DNA of 52,884 nucleotides from Formosa algae (GCF_001439665.1 NZ_LMAK01000002.1:1-52884); one strand, 5' to 3'. Positions 1 to 9,056 are shown, counted from the stretch's first letter. Notes: generated from the letters alone by a model not told the origin. Numbers and translations: made by a program.

Positions 1-298
1 CTTCTCCTGCTCTTGGGATAGTATAATTTATTAAATATGCAGCAAAAACCGCCATGATACTATTAGGCAATTTTACATGATATCCCATAGGTTCTAACAT
101 AAATAACCAGCGATATGCCCGCGATAAATGACTTAGCAAACCTAGTATGGCTCCAAGTAAAATCCACCAATAATTGGCGTTTTTAAAATACACGAGAAGT
201 TCGTCTATGGATACCTTAGACAAAGAATAGGCTATTAAAAAAACTCCCAATAAAATTGGGAGTGTGACTTTTAGTATTTTAGATAGTTTTGGATTCAA
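1..298 (-). CDS. YbhN/LPG-synthase-TM family membrane protein, 5' part only
   Basis: This is the N-terminal part of a gene that runs off the left edge of the window. The frame stays open from a TTG at 298 and encodes a short basic N-terminus, a hydrophobic helix, then the segment NYWWILLGAILGLLSHLSRA and a stretch ending in INYTIPRAGE. These match the flippase-like integral membrane family related to the lysylphosphatidylglycerol synthase transmembrane domain (YbhN, UPF0104). The TTG lies five bases after the panD stop, so the gene is the third member of a panC-panD-ybhN-like run. No ATG exists in the frame near that point, so the TTG start is an inference. A terminator-like hairpin lies inside its first codons. 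Substrate unknown. Confidence 0.7.
   Translation of the reverse strand, partial: MNPKLSKILKVTLPILLGVFLIAYSLSKVSIDELLVYFKNANYWWILLGAILGLLSHLSRAYRWLFMLEPMGYHVKLPNSIMAVFAAYLINYTIPRAGE
237..263 (-). terminator. Terminator-like hairpin inside the start of the YbhN-like gene
   Basis: Read on the minus strand, ACTCCCAAT and ATTGGGAGT form a perfect 9-bp stem with a 3-nt loop, directly followed by seven T. It lies about 40-65 bases after the panD stop. By form it is an intrinsic terminator for panC-panD, but it also encodes residues of the first membrane helix of the next gene. Confidence 0.55.
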
Positions 299-302
299 TA
301 AT

Positions 303-653
303 TTAGATCAACTTATTAGTAGCCTCGTCTGGAAATACCAAAGAAGGCTTAAATGTTTTAGCATCTTCCAAGTCCATAATACCATATGTAATTAATATTA
401 ACACATCGCCTGGCGCCACACGTCTAGCAGCTGCACCATTTAATGTAATTTCCCCACTATTACGTGGTCCTGGAATAGCGTAAGTTTCTAATCGTTCACC
501 ATTGTTATTATTTACTATCTGAACTTTTTCACCTTGAATAATGTTAGCAGCATCCATTAAATCTTCATCAATAGTTATACTACCAATGTAATTTAAATCT
601 GCTCCTGTACATTTAACTCTGTGAATTTTCGATTTTACTACGTGAATTTGCAT
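303..653 (-). CDS. panD: Aspartate 1-decarboxylase
   Basis: PanD decarboxylates L-aspartate to beta-alanine for pantothenate (coenzyme A) synthesis in the cytoplasm. The 116-aa product has the usual family length. The self-processing site Gly24-Ser25 is present (YIGSITID), where Ser25 becomes the catalytic pyruvoyl group. Arg54, Thr57 and Tyr58 (RLETY), which act in substrate binding and catalysis, are at the positions known from E. coli. It lies 13 bp downstream of panC on the same strand, so the two are almost certainly co-transcribed: PanD supplies the beta-alanine that PanC uses. Identification is firm. Confidence 0.97.
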   Translation of the reverse strand: MQIHVVKSKIHRVKCTGADLNYIGSITIDEDLMDAANIIQGEKVQIVNNNNGERLETYAIPGPRNSGEITLNGAAARRVAPGDVLILITYGIMDLEDAKTFKPSLVFPDEATNKLI

Positions 654-666
654 GTGGCAAAGTTAA

Positions 667-1515
667 TTAATTTAGTGCTATATTGTCTATTAATCTTATA
701 TCGTCTGCATAAACAGCTACAAAAGCACGATATAAGGTGTTTTCTTTTTTATGTGCTATGGTTTCTAGAGTTTCAATATCTGCAATTACAAAATATTCTA
801 ACTCTAATAAAGGATGGCTTTTAAACTGACTCTCAACCCATTCTATTACTATATTAGCACGTTCTGTGCCAAACTTCTCTTTGGCGGTTTTCAATGTTTG
901 GTATATAAAAGGTGCAGCGTCTGCATATTCAGGTTTTAAACGCACATTTCTAGAGCTCATGGCTAAGCCATTTTCTTCGCGTAAAATCTCGCAAGGCACT
1001 ATATTTACAGGCACATTATGCTTGTCTACCATTTTTTTGATAATGGCTAATTGCTGAAAATCTTTTTCGCCAAAATAGGCATGATTAGGTGTAATTATTT
1101 CAAACAATCTTTTCACAATTGTTCCTACGCCGTCAAAATGTCCTGGTCTAAATTGCCCTTCCATTTTATGCTCTAAGCCATCAAAATCGTATGCGACAGC
1201 GGTAACATCTTCACCATAAATGTCTGCAACTTCGGGAGCGTACACTAAAATATCATTAGAAACGGTTTGCAATAAAGCTACATCGGTTTCTAATGTTCTT
1301 GGATATTTCACCAAATCGTCCGGATTATTAAACTGTGTAGGATTTACAAAAATGCTAACAACAAGAGCATCATTTTCATCTAAAGCACGCTTTACAAGAG
1401 ACAGATGTCCAGCATGTAAAGCCCCCATAGTTGGAACCAATCCCAAAGTCCTACCTTGAGATTTTAAACGTTCTATTTCCTTTTTTAATTCCGATTGTTC
1501 TGTAATTATCTTCAC
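667..1515 (-). CDS. panC: Pantothenate synthetase (pantoate-beta-alanine ligase)
   Basis: PanC joins pantoate and beta-alanine with ATP, via a pantoyl-adenylate, to make pantothenate. The 282-aa product shows the nucleotidyl-transferase HxGH signature in PTMGALHAGHLSL (about residues 28-40), the FVNPTQF pantoate-binding segment and the MSSRN motif (KMSKS-like) near residue 180. The start is GTG at 1515, preceded at once by GAGGA; no better ATG lies in frame. A TAACTTTG element (1546-1539, minus strand) fits a Bacteroidota -7 box. First gene of a panC-panD operon, diverging from the GT5-like gene at 1625. Confidence 0.97.
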   Translation of the reverse strand: MKIITEQSELKKEIERLKSQGRTLGLVPTMGALHAGHLSLVKRALDENDALVVSIFVNPTQFNNPDDLVKYPRTLETDVALLQTVSNDILVYAPEVADIYGEDVTAVAYDFDGLEHKMEGQFRPGHFDGVGTIVKRLFEIITPNHAYFGEKDFQQLAIIKKMVDKHNVPVNIVPCEILREENGLAMSSRNVRLKPEYADAAPFIYQTLKTAKEKFGTERANIVIEWVESQFKSHPLLELEYFVIADIETLETIAHKKENTLYRAFVAVYADDIRLIDNIALN

Positions 1516-1538
1516 TCCTCATAAAAAATTAACGGAGG

Positions 1539-1546
1539 CAAAGTTA
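1539..1546 (-). promoter_or_regulatory. Probable -7 element for panC-panD
   Basis: TAACTTTG on the minus strand matches the Bacteroidota -7 consensus TAnnTTTG and is followed by C, as is common. No clear TTTG -33 element lies 19 bases upstream, so only the -7 box is supported. It is about 24 bases from the GTG start of panC. Confidence 0.5.
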
Positions 1547-1577
1547 TTATTTTACTAGCAATCTGCATAAATTTTTG

Positions 1578-1585
1578 TAATTTTG
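1578..1585 (+). promoter_or_regulatory. Probable -7 element for the GT5-like gene
   Basis: TAATTTTG matches TAnnTTTG, 40 bases before the ATG at 1625. The -33 region is weak (a TTTA 23 bases upstream). It lies close to the divergent panC element, so the two promoters share a short intergenic region. Confidence 0.45.
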
Positions 1586-1624
1586 CTTGTTATTTATTTT
1601 GAATTCTCAAAAGCCCAGTAATTT

Positions 1625-2434
1625 ATGAAAGATAAGAGGATATTATATGTATCATCTGAAGTAGTTCCTTATTTACCTGAAACAGAAATCTCATCTATGT
1701 CGTTTGAAACGCCTAGAATGGTAAATCAACAAGGTGGTCAAATTAGGATTTTTATGCCTAGATATGGAAACATTAACGAGAGAAGACATCAACTACACGA
1801 AGTTATTAGATTATCTGGTATAAACCTAGTAATTAACGACTTAGACATGCCACTAATTATTAAAGTAGCATCGATCCCTAAAGAACGTATTCAAGTCTAT
1901 TTTATTGATAACGACGAATATTTTAAAAGAAAAGCAACCCTAACAGACGAGAATGGCGCCTTATTTTCAGACAACGACGAGCGTGCTATTTTCTTTGCAA
2001 AAGGGGTTATAGAAACGGTAAAAAAACTAAACTGGTCTCCAGATATTATACATGTTCATGGTTGGTTAGCATCTTTACTTCCTTTGTATTTAAAAGAATA
2101 TTTTGCTGAAGAACCCTTATTTAACGATAGTAAAGTAGTAACTTCTATATATAATCAAGGTTACGAGGGTACATTAAATAAAGATATGGGTGCCAAAGTA
2201 AAATTTGACAATATTAACGACGATGTTGTAAATACGTTAAGCGACCCGACTTACAATAACTTAATGAAAGTGGCTATAGATTATTCTGATGCTGTAATTA
2301 TTGGTTCTGAAGATATTCCTCAGGAAATAGTAACACATATAGATAACTCTAAAAAACCAGTATTAGAATACAAAAACAAAGAAGAATTTGGCGAAGCGTA
2401 TTCAAACTTTTACATGACAGAAGTTTTAAAATAA
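1625..2434 (+). CDS. Glycogen/starch synthase GT5 N-terminal-domain protein
   Basis: The 269-aa protein resembles only the N-terminal Rossmann half of glycogen synthases (GT5): it begins with the RILYVSSEVVPY strand and contains IIHVHGWLASLLPLYLK near residues 140-156. Full-length GlgA proteins are about 480 aa and have a second, GT1-like domain, which is absent here. The usual ADP-glucose-binding KTGGL loop after the first strand is replaced by PETEISSMSF, and the HDW motif reads HGW. Catalytic glycogen synthesis is therefore doubtful even though such genes are usually named glycogen synthase. Short GT5-like proteins beside panC are, to my knowledge, common in Flavobacteriia. Function unknown. 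Confidence 0.75.
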   Translation: MKDKRILYVSSEVVPYLPETEISSMSFETPRMVNQQGGQIRIFMPRYGNINERRHQLHEVIRLSGINLVINDLDMPLIIKVASIPKERIQVYFIDNDEYFKRKATLTDENGALFSDNDERAIFFAKGVIETVKKLNWSPDIIHVHGWLASLLPLYLKEYFAEEPLFNDSKVVTSIYNQGYEGTLNKDMGAKVKFDNINDDVVNTLSDPTYNNLMKVAIDYSDAVIIGSEDIPQEIVTHIDNSKKPVLEYKNKEEFGEAYSNFYMTEVLK

Positions 2435-2457
2435 TACGTTTTTATTGCTGAAAACAT

Positions 2458-2963
2458 ATGAAATAAAGGTTAAGAGCCATTACAATACTTTACATTCTAC
2501 TGTTCTTTTTAACTCTTTTTATTGCTGTCAATACAAATTATTTTGATTGCAACCTAAAAACAACAGTAAGTATCGTTTTGCAAATGGTTCCAAGGACCAA
2601 TTCTCCTCCCTTAGGTGAAACTTGTAAAACAGAATCTAACACTTTAAAATCACTGTATACTTCTGCAAATACAATTGCAGCTGTCACAATATCAGATTCT
2701 TATTTTAAACTATTGCAAAAAACACTTTTTTTAACACAAGCAACTAGGTTTTAAGTGTTATCAACCCTAATTATTTTAATATAGCACCTCTAAGCGTGCT
2801 AATTAATAGACGAAATAATTATAAAAGAAGACAAACAGTACATTTAAAAAATTTTCTAATAAAAGATTCTACTAATTCAAAAAATGACTTAGTTTTATCA
2901 ACACAGGAAAATAATTTACTGCAGAATATCTCGTTCGAGAACTGTTTTAAATTATTTATCTAA
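2458..2963 (+). pseudogene. Possible frame-disrupted gene between the GT5-like gene and glmS
   Basis: The 572-bp gap 2435-3006 has no intact gene but contains two long open stretches. From the ATG at 2458 the frame reads Met-Lys-stop (TAA 2464-2466), then stays open for 95 codons to TAA at 2752. It begins with a hydrophobic segment (ITILYILLFFLTLFIAV) like a signal peptide or anchor. A second frame, shifted by one base, is open from 2748 to 2963 (71 codons before TAA). Open runs of this length are unlikely by chance at this base composition. I read it as one decayed or mis-sequenced gene with an early stop and a frameshift near 2750. From memory, a DUF4270 lipoprotein gene often sits at this place, but I cannot align the remnant to that family. 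Confidence 0.35.
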
Positions 2964-3006
2964 TGCATTAGATATTTATTATTTATAAACAAAAAAACTA
3001 AAATAT

Positions 3007-4857
3007 ATGTGCGGCATTGTAGGATATATAGGCTACAGAGAAGCTTACCCAATTGTAATTAACGGACTTAAACGCTTAGAATATCGTGGATATGACAGCG
3101 CAGGAATTGCCATCTACGACGGAGACGATTTAAAAGTTTGCAAAACAAAAGGTAAGGTTTCTGACCTAGAAGCGCGTGTTGAAAAAGAAATTTTAACCAA
3201 AGGTAGTGTTGCCATTGGGCACACACGTTGGGCAACACATGGTGTGCCTAACGATGTTAACTCGCATCCTCATTACTCTAATTCTGGTGATTTAGTAATT
3301 ATTCACAACGGAATTATAGAAAATTACGAATCTTTAAAAAAAGAACTGATAACAAGAGGTTATACATTTAAATCAGACACAGACACGGAAGTGTTAATTA
3401 ATCTGATTGAAGATGTTATGAAAAAAGAAGAAAACCTAAAACTAGGAAAAGCGGTACAAATTGCTTTAAACCAAGTGGTAGGTGCTTACGCTATTGCTGT
3501 ATTCGATAAAAAGAAACCAGACGAAGTTATTGCGGCCAGACTAGGAAGCCCGTTAGCTATTGGGGTAGGTAAGAACGAATTCTTTATTGCTAGTGATGCG
3601 TCTCCGTTCTTAGAATACACTAAAAACGCGATTTATTTAGAAGATGAAGAAATGGCTATTATTCGTTTAGGAAAACAAATAAAAGTTAGAAAAATAAAAG
3701 ACGATTCTATGGTCGACCCTTATGTTCAGGAACTTCAATTAAACCTTGAACAAATAGAAAAAGGAGGCTACGAACATTTTATGCTGAAAGAAATTTACGA
3801 GCAACCAAGCGCTATTCAAGATACTTTTAGAGGACGTTTATTAGCAAACGAAGCCATTATAAAAATGGCAGGTATTGAGGATAATATGAAAAAATTCTTA
3901 AACGCAGACCGTATTATTGTTGTGGCTTGCGGAACATCTTGGCATGCTGGATTGGTTTCAGAATATATTTTTGAAGACTTAGCTCGTATTCCTGTTGAAG
4001 TAGAATACGCTTCAGAATTTAGATATAGAAATCCAATAATTACTGAAAAAGATATTGTTATTGCCATTTCTCAATCTGGAGAAACTGCAGATACTTTGGC
4101 TGCTATTAAGTTAGCAAAATCTAAAGGCGCATTTGTTTTTGGTGTTTGTAACGTCGTAGGATCATCAATCGCTAGAGAATCTGATGCAGGAGCTTACACC
4201 CACGCCGGACCAGAAATTGGAGTTGCATCAACAAAAGCATTTACAACTCAAATTACAGTGTTAACCTTAATGGCGTTAAGATTAGCACGTGCTAAAGGCA
4301 CCATTTCAAGTTCAGACTTCCGTCATCATTTAATAGAATTAGAATTAATCCCAGAAAAAGTTAAAAAAGCTTTAGAATCTGACGCTTACGTGAAAACCAT
4401 AGCAGAAATCTATAAAGATGCTAAAAACTGTTTATACCTAGGACGTGGTTTTAATTTCCCTGTTGCTTTAGAAGGTGCTTTAAAATTAAAAGAAATCTCT
4501 TACATACATGCTGAAGGATATCCTGCTGCAGAAATGAAACATGGTCCAATTGCTTTAATTGATGAGCAAATGCCAGTTATTGTTATCGCTACTAAAAAAG
4601 GGCATTACGAGAAGGTAGTAAGTAACATTCAGGAAATAAAATCTAGAAAAGGTAAAATTATAGGAATTGTTACAGAAGGAGACGAAAGTGTAAAAGGTCT
4701 TGCAGACCATGTTATCGAAGTTCCAGAATCATCAGAATTCTTAACACCGCTTTTAACGACTATCCCGTTACAGTTATTATCATATCATATTGCTGTAAAA
4801 CTAGGTAAAAATGTAGATCAGCCACGTAACTTAGCAAAATCTGTTACAGTGGAATAA
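3007..4857 (+). CDS. glmS: Glutamine-fructose-6-phosphate aminotransferase (isomerizing)
   Basis: GlmS makes glucosamine-6-phosphate from fructose-6-phosphate and glutamine, the first step towards UDP-GlcNAc for peptidoglycan and lipid A. The 616-aa product has the class II glutaminase domain at its N-terminus, with Cys2 as nucleophile (MCGIVGYIG), then two SIS isomerase domains (the first with ACGTSWHA and SQSGETADT, the second with YLGRGFNFPVALEGALKLKE). It ends in LAKSVTVE, the typical C-terminus. The ATG is fixed because Cys must follow it. It stands alone between the disrupted gene and a strong terminator. Its reaction is the reverse of that of the NagB domain encoded at 17.3 kb. Confidence 0.98.
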   Translation: MCGIVGYIGYREAYPIVINGLKRLEYRGYDSAGIAIYDGDDLKVCKTKGKVSDLEARVEKEILTKGSVAIGHTRWATHGVPNDVNSHPHYSNSGDLVIIHNGIIENYESLKKELITRGYTFKSDTDTEVLINLIEDVMKKEENLKLGKAVQIALNQVVGAYAIAVFDKKKPDEVIAARLGSPLAIGVGKNEFFIASDASPFLEYTKNAIYLEDEEMAIIRLGKQIKVRKIKDDSMVDPYVQELQLNLEQIEKGGYEHFMLKEIYEQPSAIQDTFRGRLLANEAIIKMAGIEDNMKKFLNADRIIVVACGTSWHAGLVSEYIFEDLARIPVEVEYASEFRYRNPIITEKDIVIAISQSGETADTLAAIKLAKSKGAFVFGVCNVVGSSIARESDAGAYTHAGPEIGVASTKAFTTQITVLTLMALRLARAKGTISSSDFRHHLIELELIPEKVKKALESDAYVKTIAEIYKDAKNCLYLGRGFNFPVALEGALKLKEISYIHAEGYPAAEMKHGPIALIDEQMPVIVIATKKGHYEKVVSNIQEIKSRKGKIIGIVTEGDESVKGLADHVIEVPESSEFLTPLLTTIPLQLLSYHIAVKLGKNVDQPRNLAKSVTVE

Positions 4858-4877
4858 AGAGTATTTATACTCGGTAT

Positions 4878-4917
4878 AAAAAAGGCATTTAAAACTTAAG
4901 TTTTAAATGCCTTTTTT
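4878..4917 (+). terminator. Intrinsic terminator after glmS
   Basis: A perfect 28-nt palindrome (GGCATTTAAAACTT and its complement, 4884-4911) is flanked by six A on the left and six T on the right, 20 bases after the glmS stop. It would work in both directions. Confidence 0.9.
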
Positions 4918-4943
4918 ATTGTTTTAACGTTATCAAAAAATTT

Positions 4944-4973
4944 AAAATTCTGGCTTTATAAAGCCAGAATTTT
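4944..4973. repeat. Perfect 30-bp palindrome in the glmS-atpD gap
   Basis: AAAATTCTGGCTTTA is followed directly by its exact reverse complement. It lies 27 bases after the glmS terminator, and the T-run after it is only four bases long. The gap 4858-5263 otherwise holds only the atpD promoter; I see no gene in it. It may be a second weak terminator or a protein-binding palindrome. Confidence 0.6.
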
Positions 4974-5172
4974 ATAAAATAGAATACTAAATCGGCTAAC
5001 GTCCTGCTTTCTAGTTAGAGAGCACGTTCAAAAATAAATTAGATATATATTTAAAATCAAAAATCTCAGCTAAGAAAGTGTTCTTCTTACTCTGAATACA
5101 ATTTACACACTAAAAAAACGAAATATCTTCAATTTAAAGGGGTTAGTTTTACGTAAAAAAGAGAAAAACATA

Positions 5173-5202
5173 TTTCTTTTTAAATATAAACCATTATATT
5201 TG
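5173..5202 (+). promoter_or_regulatory. atpD-atpC promoter
   Basis: TATATTTG at 5195-5202, followed by C, is a full match to the Bacteroidota -7 consensus TAnnTTTG. A TTTC at 5173-5176 with an 18-base spacer is a near match to the -33 TTTG. Transcription would start near 5209, giving a leader of about 55 bases before the atpD ATG. Confidence 0.65.
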
Positions 5203-5260
5203 CAGCGCGAAAAAATAGTTATTTTTCAAGAAAATTAAGCAAAAATCTATAAACATTTAA

Positions 5261-6772
<1,512 letters not shown>

Positions 6773-6848
6773 TTAGTTAATTGTTTTTAGTTGTTGGTTT
6801 TTAATTGAACCATCGGCCACAGACAAATAACAAACAACTATATATAAT

Positions 6849-7142
6849 ATGTATTTAGAAATTGTATCGCCAGAAGCCACTTTATTTAGTTCGGAAGTAG
6901 ATGCCGTTACTGTACCAGGTGTCGATGGTGAGTTTGAAATGCTTAATCATCACGCGGCTATAGTATCACTTTTAACAGCTGGAACTGTAAAAATTAAAGT
7001 ACATACACAGTCTCATTTAGATTATGATGAATTACATCCTGAAATAGAACCACACATGTCTGACAATAAGTTACTAACTGTTAAGATTAAGTCTGGTACT
7101 TTAGAATCTAAAGACAATAAAATTATAATCTTAGCCGATTAA
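6849..7142 (+). CDS. atpC: ATP synthase F1 subunit epsilon
   Basis: Epsilon joins the rotor (with gamma) to the F1 head. The 97-aa product contains only the N-terminal beta-sandwich domain (MYLEIVSPEATLFSSEVDAV, VPGVDGEFEMLNHHAAIVS). The C-terminal two-helix domain, which inhibits ATP hydrolysis in the ~138-aa E. coli protein, is absent. Residues about 55-72 form a charged insertion (HLDYDELHPEIEPHMSDN) between strands. It lies 76 bp after atpD, with a bidirectional terminator right after it. Short epsilon subunits are known in Bacteroidota, so I read this as natural, not as truncation. Confidence 0.93.
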   Translation: MYLEIVSPEATLFSSEVDAVTVPGVDGEFEMLNHHAAIVSLLTAGTVKIKVHTQSHLDYDELHPEIEPHMSDNKLLTVKIKSGTLESKDNKIIILAD

Positions 7143-7160
7143 CAATTTTATTACTCATAT

Positions 7161-7197
7161 AAAAAAGGCCTCAAAATTTAAATTTTGAGGCCTTTTT
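7161..7197. terminator. Bidirectional terminator between atpC and the umuC-umuD operon
   Basis: A perfect 26-nt palindrome (GGCCTCAAAATTT and its complement, 7167-7192) is flanked by six A and five T. It serves atpC on the plus strand and the convergent umuC-umuD transcript on the minus strand. Confidence 0.9.
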
Positions 7198-7216
7198 AGT
7201 TATATCAAGATTAGGT

Positions 7217-7324
7217 TTATTCTTTAATCAAAGTCGTGATCATCAGAATCATTATTGTTCTTATTTTATATATTAAAACACCCATTACAAGAATTGTAAA
7301 AATCAAGGATAAATAATCCTTCAT
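7217..7324 (-). CDS. Possible 35-aa membrane peptide downstream of umuD
   Basis: An ATG at 7324 follows the umuD stop by a single base and opens a 35-codon frame ending at TAA 7219-7217. The peptide starts MKDYLSLIFTILVMGVLIYK, a typical single membrane helix with a basic exit. After that the frame reads RTIMILMITTLIKE, which looks poor, while the neighbouring frame reads NNNDSDDHDFD and stops. That is a plausible acidic cytoplasmic tail, as if one base had been gained or lost. It fills the gap before the shared terminator. I recognise no family. Coding status is uncertain. Confidence 0.3.
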   Translation of the reverse strand: MKDYLSLIFTILVMGVLIYKIRTIMILMITTLIKE

Positions 7325-7325
7325 A

Positions 7326-7766
7326 TTACACTCTTTTAATCACATTAGTAACGATACCCCAAATTACAAAATCGTTGGCTTCTGTAACTAATATAGGCTC
7401 GTAATTAGGGTTTTCTGGTAGCAACCAAATTTCCCCACCATCTACTTTTAATCGTTTTACTGTAAACTCTCCATCTAAAAAACAGACTGCAATCTTATTA
7501 TGTGTTGCAGATAAACTTCTGTCTATAACCAACAAATCATTATCATCTAAACCTGCACCAATCATAGATTGTCCGCTTACACGAGCAAAAAACGTAGCTT
7601 CTTTATTTCGTACCAACTCCGCATCTAAAGACAAACGTTCTTCTTTAAAATCGTCTGCTGGAGATGGAAATCCTGCAGAAATTCCTGAATCCACAAAAAC
7701 AGCACCAGAATCTGGCATAATCTCTGGAGTAAAAAAGGTTAAATTTTGAGTTTTATGTAACATCAT
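7326..7766 (-). CDS. umuD: UmuD-like S24 peptidase, DNA polymerase V accessory subunit
   Basis: UmuD cleaves itself after DNA damage and the product joins UmuC to form error-prone DNA polymerase V. The 146-aa protein has the Ala31-Gly32 self-cleavage bond (ISAGFPSPADD), nucleophile Ser67 (VSGQSM) and general base Lys104 (FTVKRLK), spaced as in E. coli UmuD (bond 24-25, Ser60, Lys97). There is no N-terminal helix-turn-helix, so it is not a LexA repressor. Its start overlaps the umuC stop by 4 bp, showing translational coupling. The order umuC then umuD is the reverse of E. coli. Confidence 0.93.
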   Translation of the reverse strand: MMLHKTQNLTFFTPEIMPDSGAVFVDSGISAGFPSPADDFKEERLSLDAELVRNKEATFFARVSGQSMIGAGLDDNDLLVIDRSLSATHNKIAVCFLDGEFTVKRLKVDGGEIWLLPENPNYEPILVTEANDFVIWGIVTNVIKRV

Positions 7767-9019
7767 TTTACAATAATAATATCGTTAATATTGGTTGTAT
7801 ATTTTGGAGATAAACGCTCTTGTTTCATTTTCCAAGTACGCTGTAAATCCTGATTACCTAATTTTATAGTATGTCCTTTATACTTATTATTTAAAGCATC
7901 TATAACCTGCATTAAAGGTTTATGTTTGGGGTGTTCTGATGCAAATAAGTTTAATTGAAACGCATCATTAGGAACTAAACCTGTTACTACAATACCAGCA
8001 CGTTTATATTTTACACCAGATTTAAACATCTGTTTTGCTGCAGCAATAGCATGCGTACTGATAATTAGAGACGAATCTGTAGGATATGGTAAGGTAATCA
8101 TTTTACTGCCATATTCGCGTGCTTCATCCTTTTTATGCTTATCGCTACTTAAATGTACAACAATCATATGGCAACTGCTTTTTTGTTTCCGTAATTTTTC
8201 GGCACAACTTGTAGCAAAGGTAGATACTCGTTCTATAATGTTATCTAAATCAGAGATAGTTCCCTCAAAACTACGCGTTGTAGCAATGGCTTTTTTAGGA
8301 GATGGCATGTCTAAACTCAAGGTTGGTTTTCCTAACAGATCTTGTTTCAGTCGCCATTCAACAATAGAAAATTCTTTTCTAATAAATGCATCAGAAAGTT
8401 GAGTAAAATCGTATGCCGTATGACAATTAATAAATTTTAAACGTTTTGCTAAGCGTCTGCCTATTCCCCAAACATCTTCAATTTTAAACCATTTTAAAGC
8501 TTTAATTCTAGAGGCTTCAGAATCTATTAAAAATACACCTTTAGTATGATCGGGAAATTTACGGGCAATTTTATTTGCCACTTTAGACAATGCTTTTGTT
8601 GGCGCAATACCTACACAAGTTGGAATGCCTGTCCATTTTAAAATACGCATTCGCATATCGTGTCCGCAATTAACAAAATCGAAGTTTTCAAAGCCTTTAA
8701 ACTCTAAGAACGCTTCATCTATACTATACACCTCAACATCTGGAGTAAATTGTTCTAAAATACGCATAACACGCGAACTCATATCTCCATACAAAGGATA
8801 GTTAGAAGAAAACACTTGAACTTGATTTGCTTTAAAGAAGGACTCGTATTTAAATGCAGGTGCGCCCATAGGCAACTGTAATGCTTTTGCTTCGTCACTA
8901 CGCGCAATAACACACCCATCGTTATTAGATAAAATAGCAATAGGTTTTCCGCGTAAATTCGGATTAAAAACGCGTTCGCAAGAGGCATAAAAATTATTAC
9001 AATCAACTAAAGCATACAT
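7763..9019 (-). CDS. umuC: Y-family DNA polymerase V catalytic subunit UmuC
   Basis: Translesion polymerase subunit. The protein begins MYALVDCNNFYASCERVF (palm domain with the first catalytic Asp and the steric-gate FYA region) and carries YSIDEAFLEF with the catalytic Asp-Glu pair near residue 105. It then has helix-hairpin-helix, little-finger and C-terminal UmuC regions. With the start I chose (ATG 9019) it is 418 aa, close to 422 aa in E. coli. An ATG at 9043 would add MKKMYLYR, but it lies in the loop of a 12-bp inverted repeat and the extra residues are not family-like. First gene of a umuC-umuD operon. Confidence 0.93.
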   Translation of the reverse strand: MYALVDCNNFYASCERVFNPNLRGKPIAILSNNDGCVIARSDEAKALQLPMGAPAFKYESFFKANQVQVFSSNYPLYGDMSSRVMRILEQFTPDVEVYSIDEAFLEFKGFENFDFVNCGHDMRMRILKWTGIPTCVGIAPTKALSKVANKIARKFPDHTKGVFLIDSEASRIKALKWFKIEDVWGIGRRLAKRLKFINCHTAYDFTQLSDAFIRKEFSIVEWRLKQDLLGKPTLSLDMPSPKKAIATTRSFEGTISDLDNIIERVSTFATSCAEKLRKQKSSCHMIVVHLSSDKHKKDEAREYGSKMITLPYPTDSSLIISTHAIAAAKQMFKSGVKYKRAGIVVTGLVPNDAFQLNLFASEHPKHKPLMQVIDALNNKYKGHTIKLGNQDLQRTWKMKQERLSPKYTTNINDIIIVK

Positions 9020-9056
9020 GCGATAAAGGTACATTTTTTTCATATACCTTTATCGC
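9020..9056. promoter_or_regulatory. 12-bp inverted repeat at the umuC start (operator or mRNA hairpin)
   Basis: GCGATAAAGGTA (9020-9031) and TACCTTTATCGC (9045-9056) are exact reverse complements separated by 13 bases. The right edge, in transcript sense, touches the umuC ATG at 9019. As DNA it has the size of a dimeric repressor operator; as RNA it would be a 12-bp stem directly before the start codon, with the alternative ATG (9043) in its loop. Either would suit control of a damage-inducible polymerase. No known SOS box is claimed. Confidence 0.6.

Noticed and set aside
9020-9043. Longer UmuC start at ATG 9043
   Set aside because: The eight extra residues (MKKMYLYR) fall in the inverted repeat and UmuC proteins normally begin with the M-ALVDCNNFY segment.
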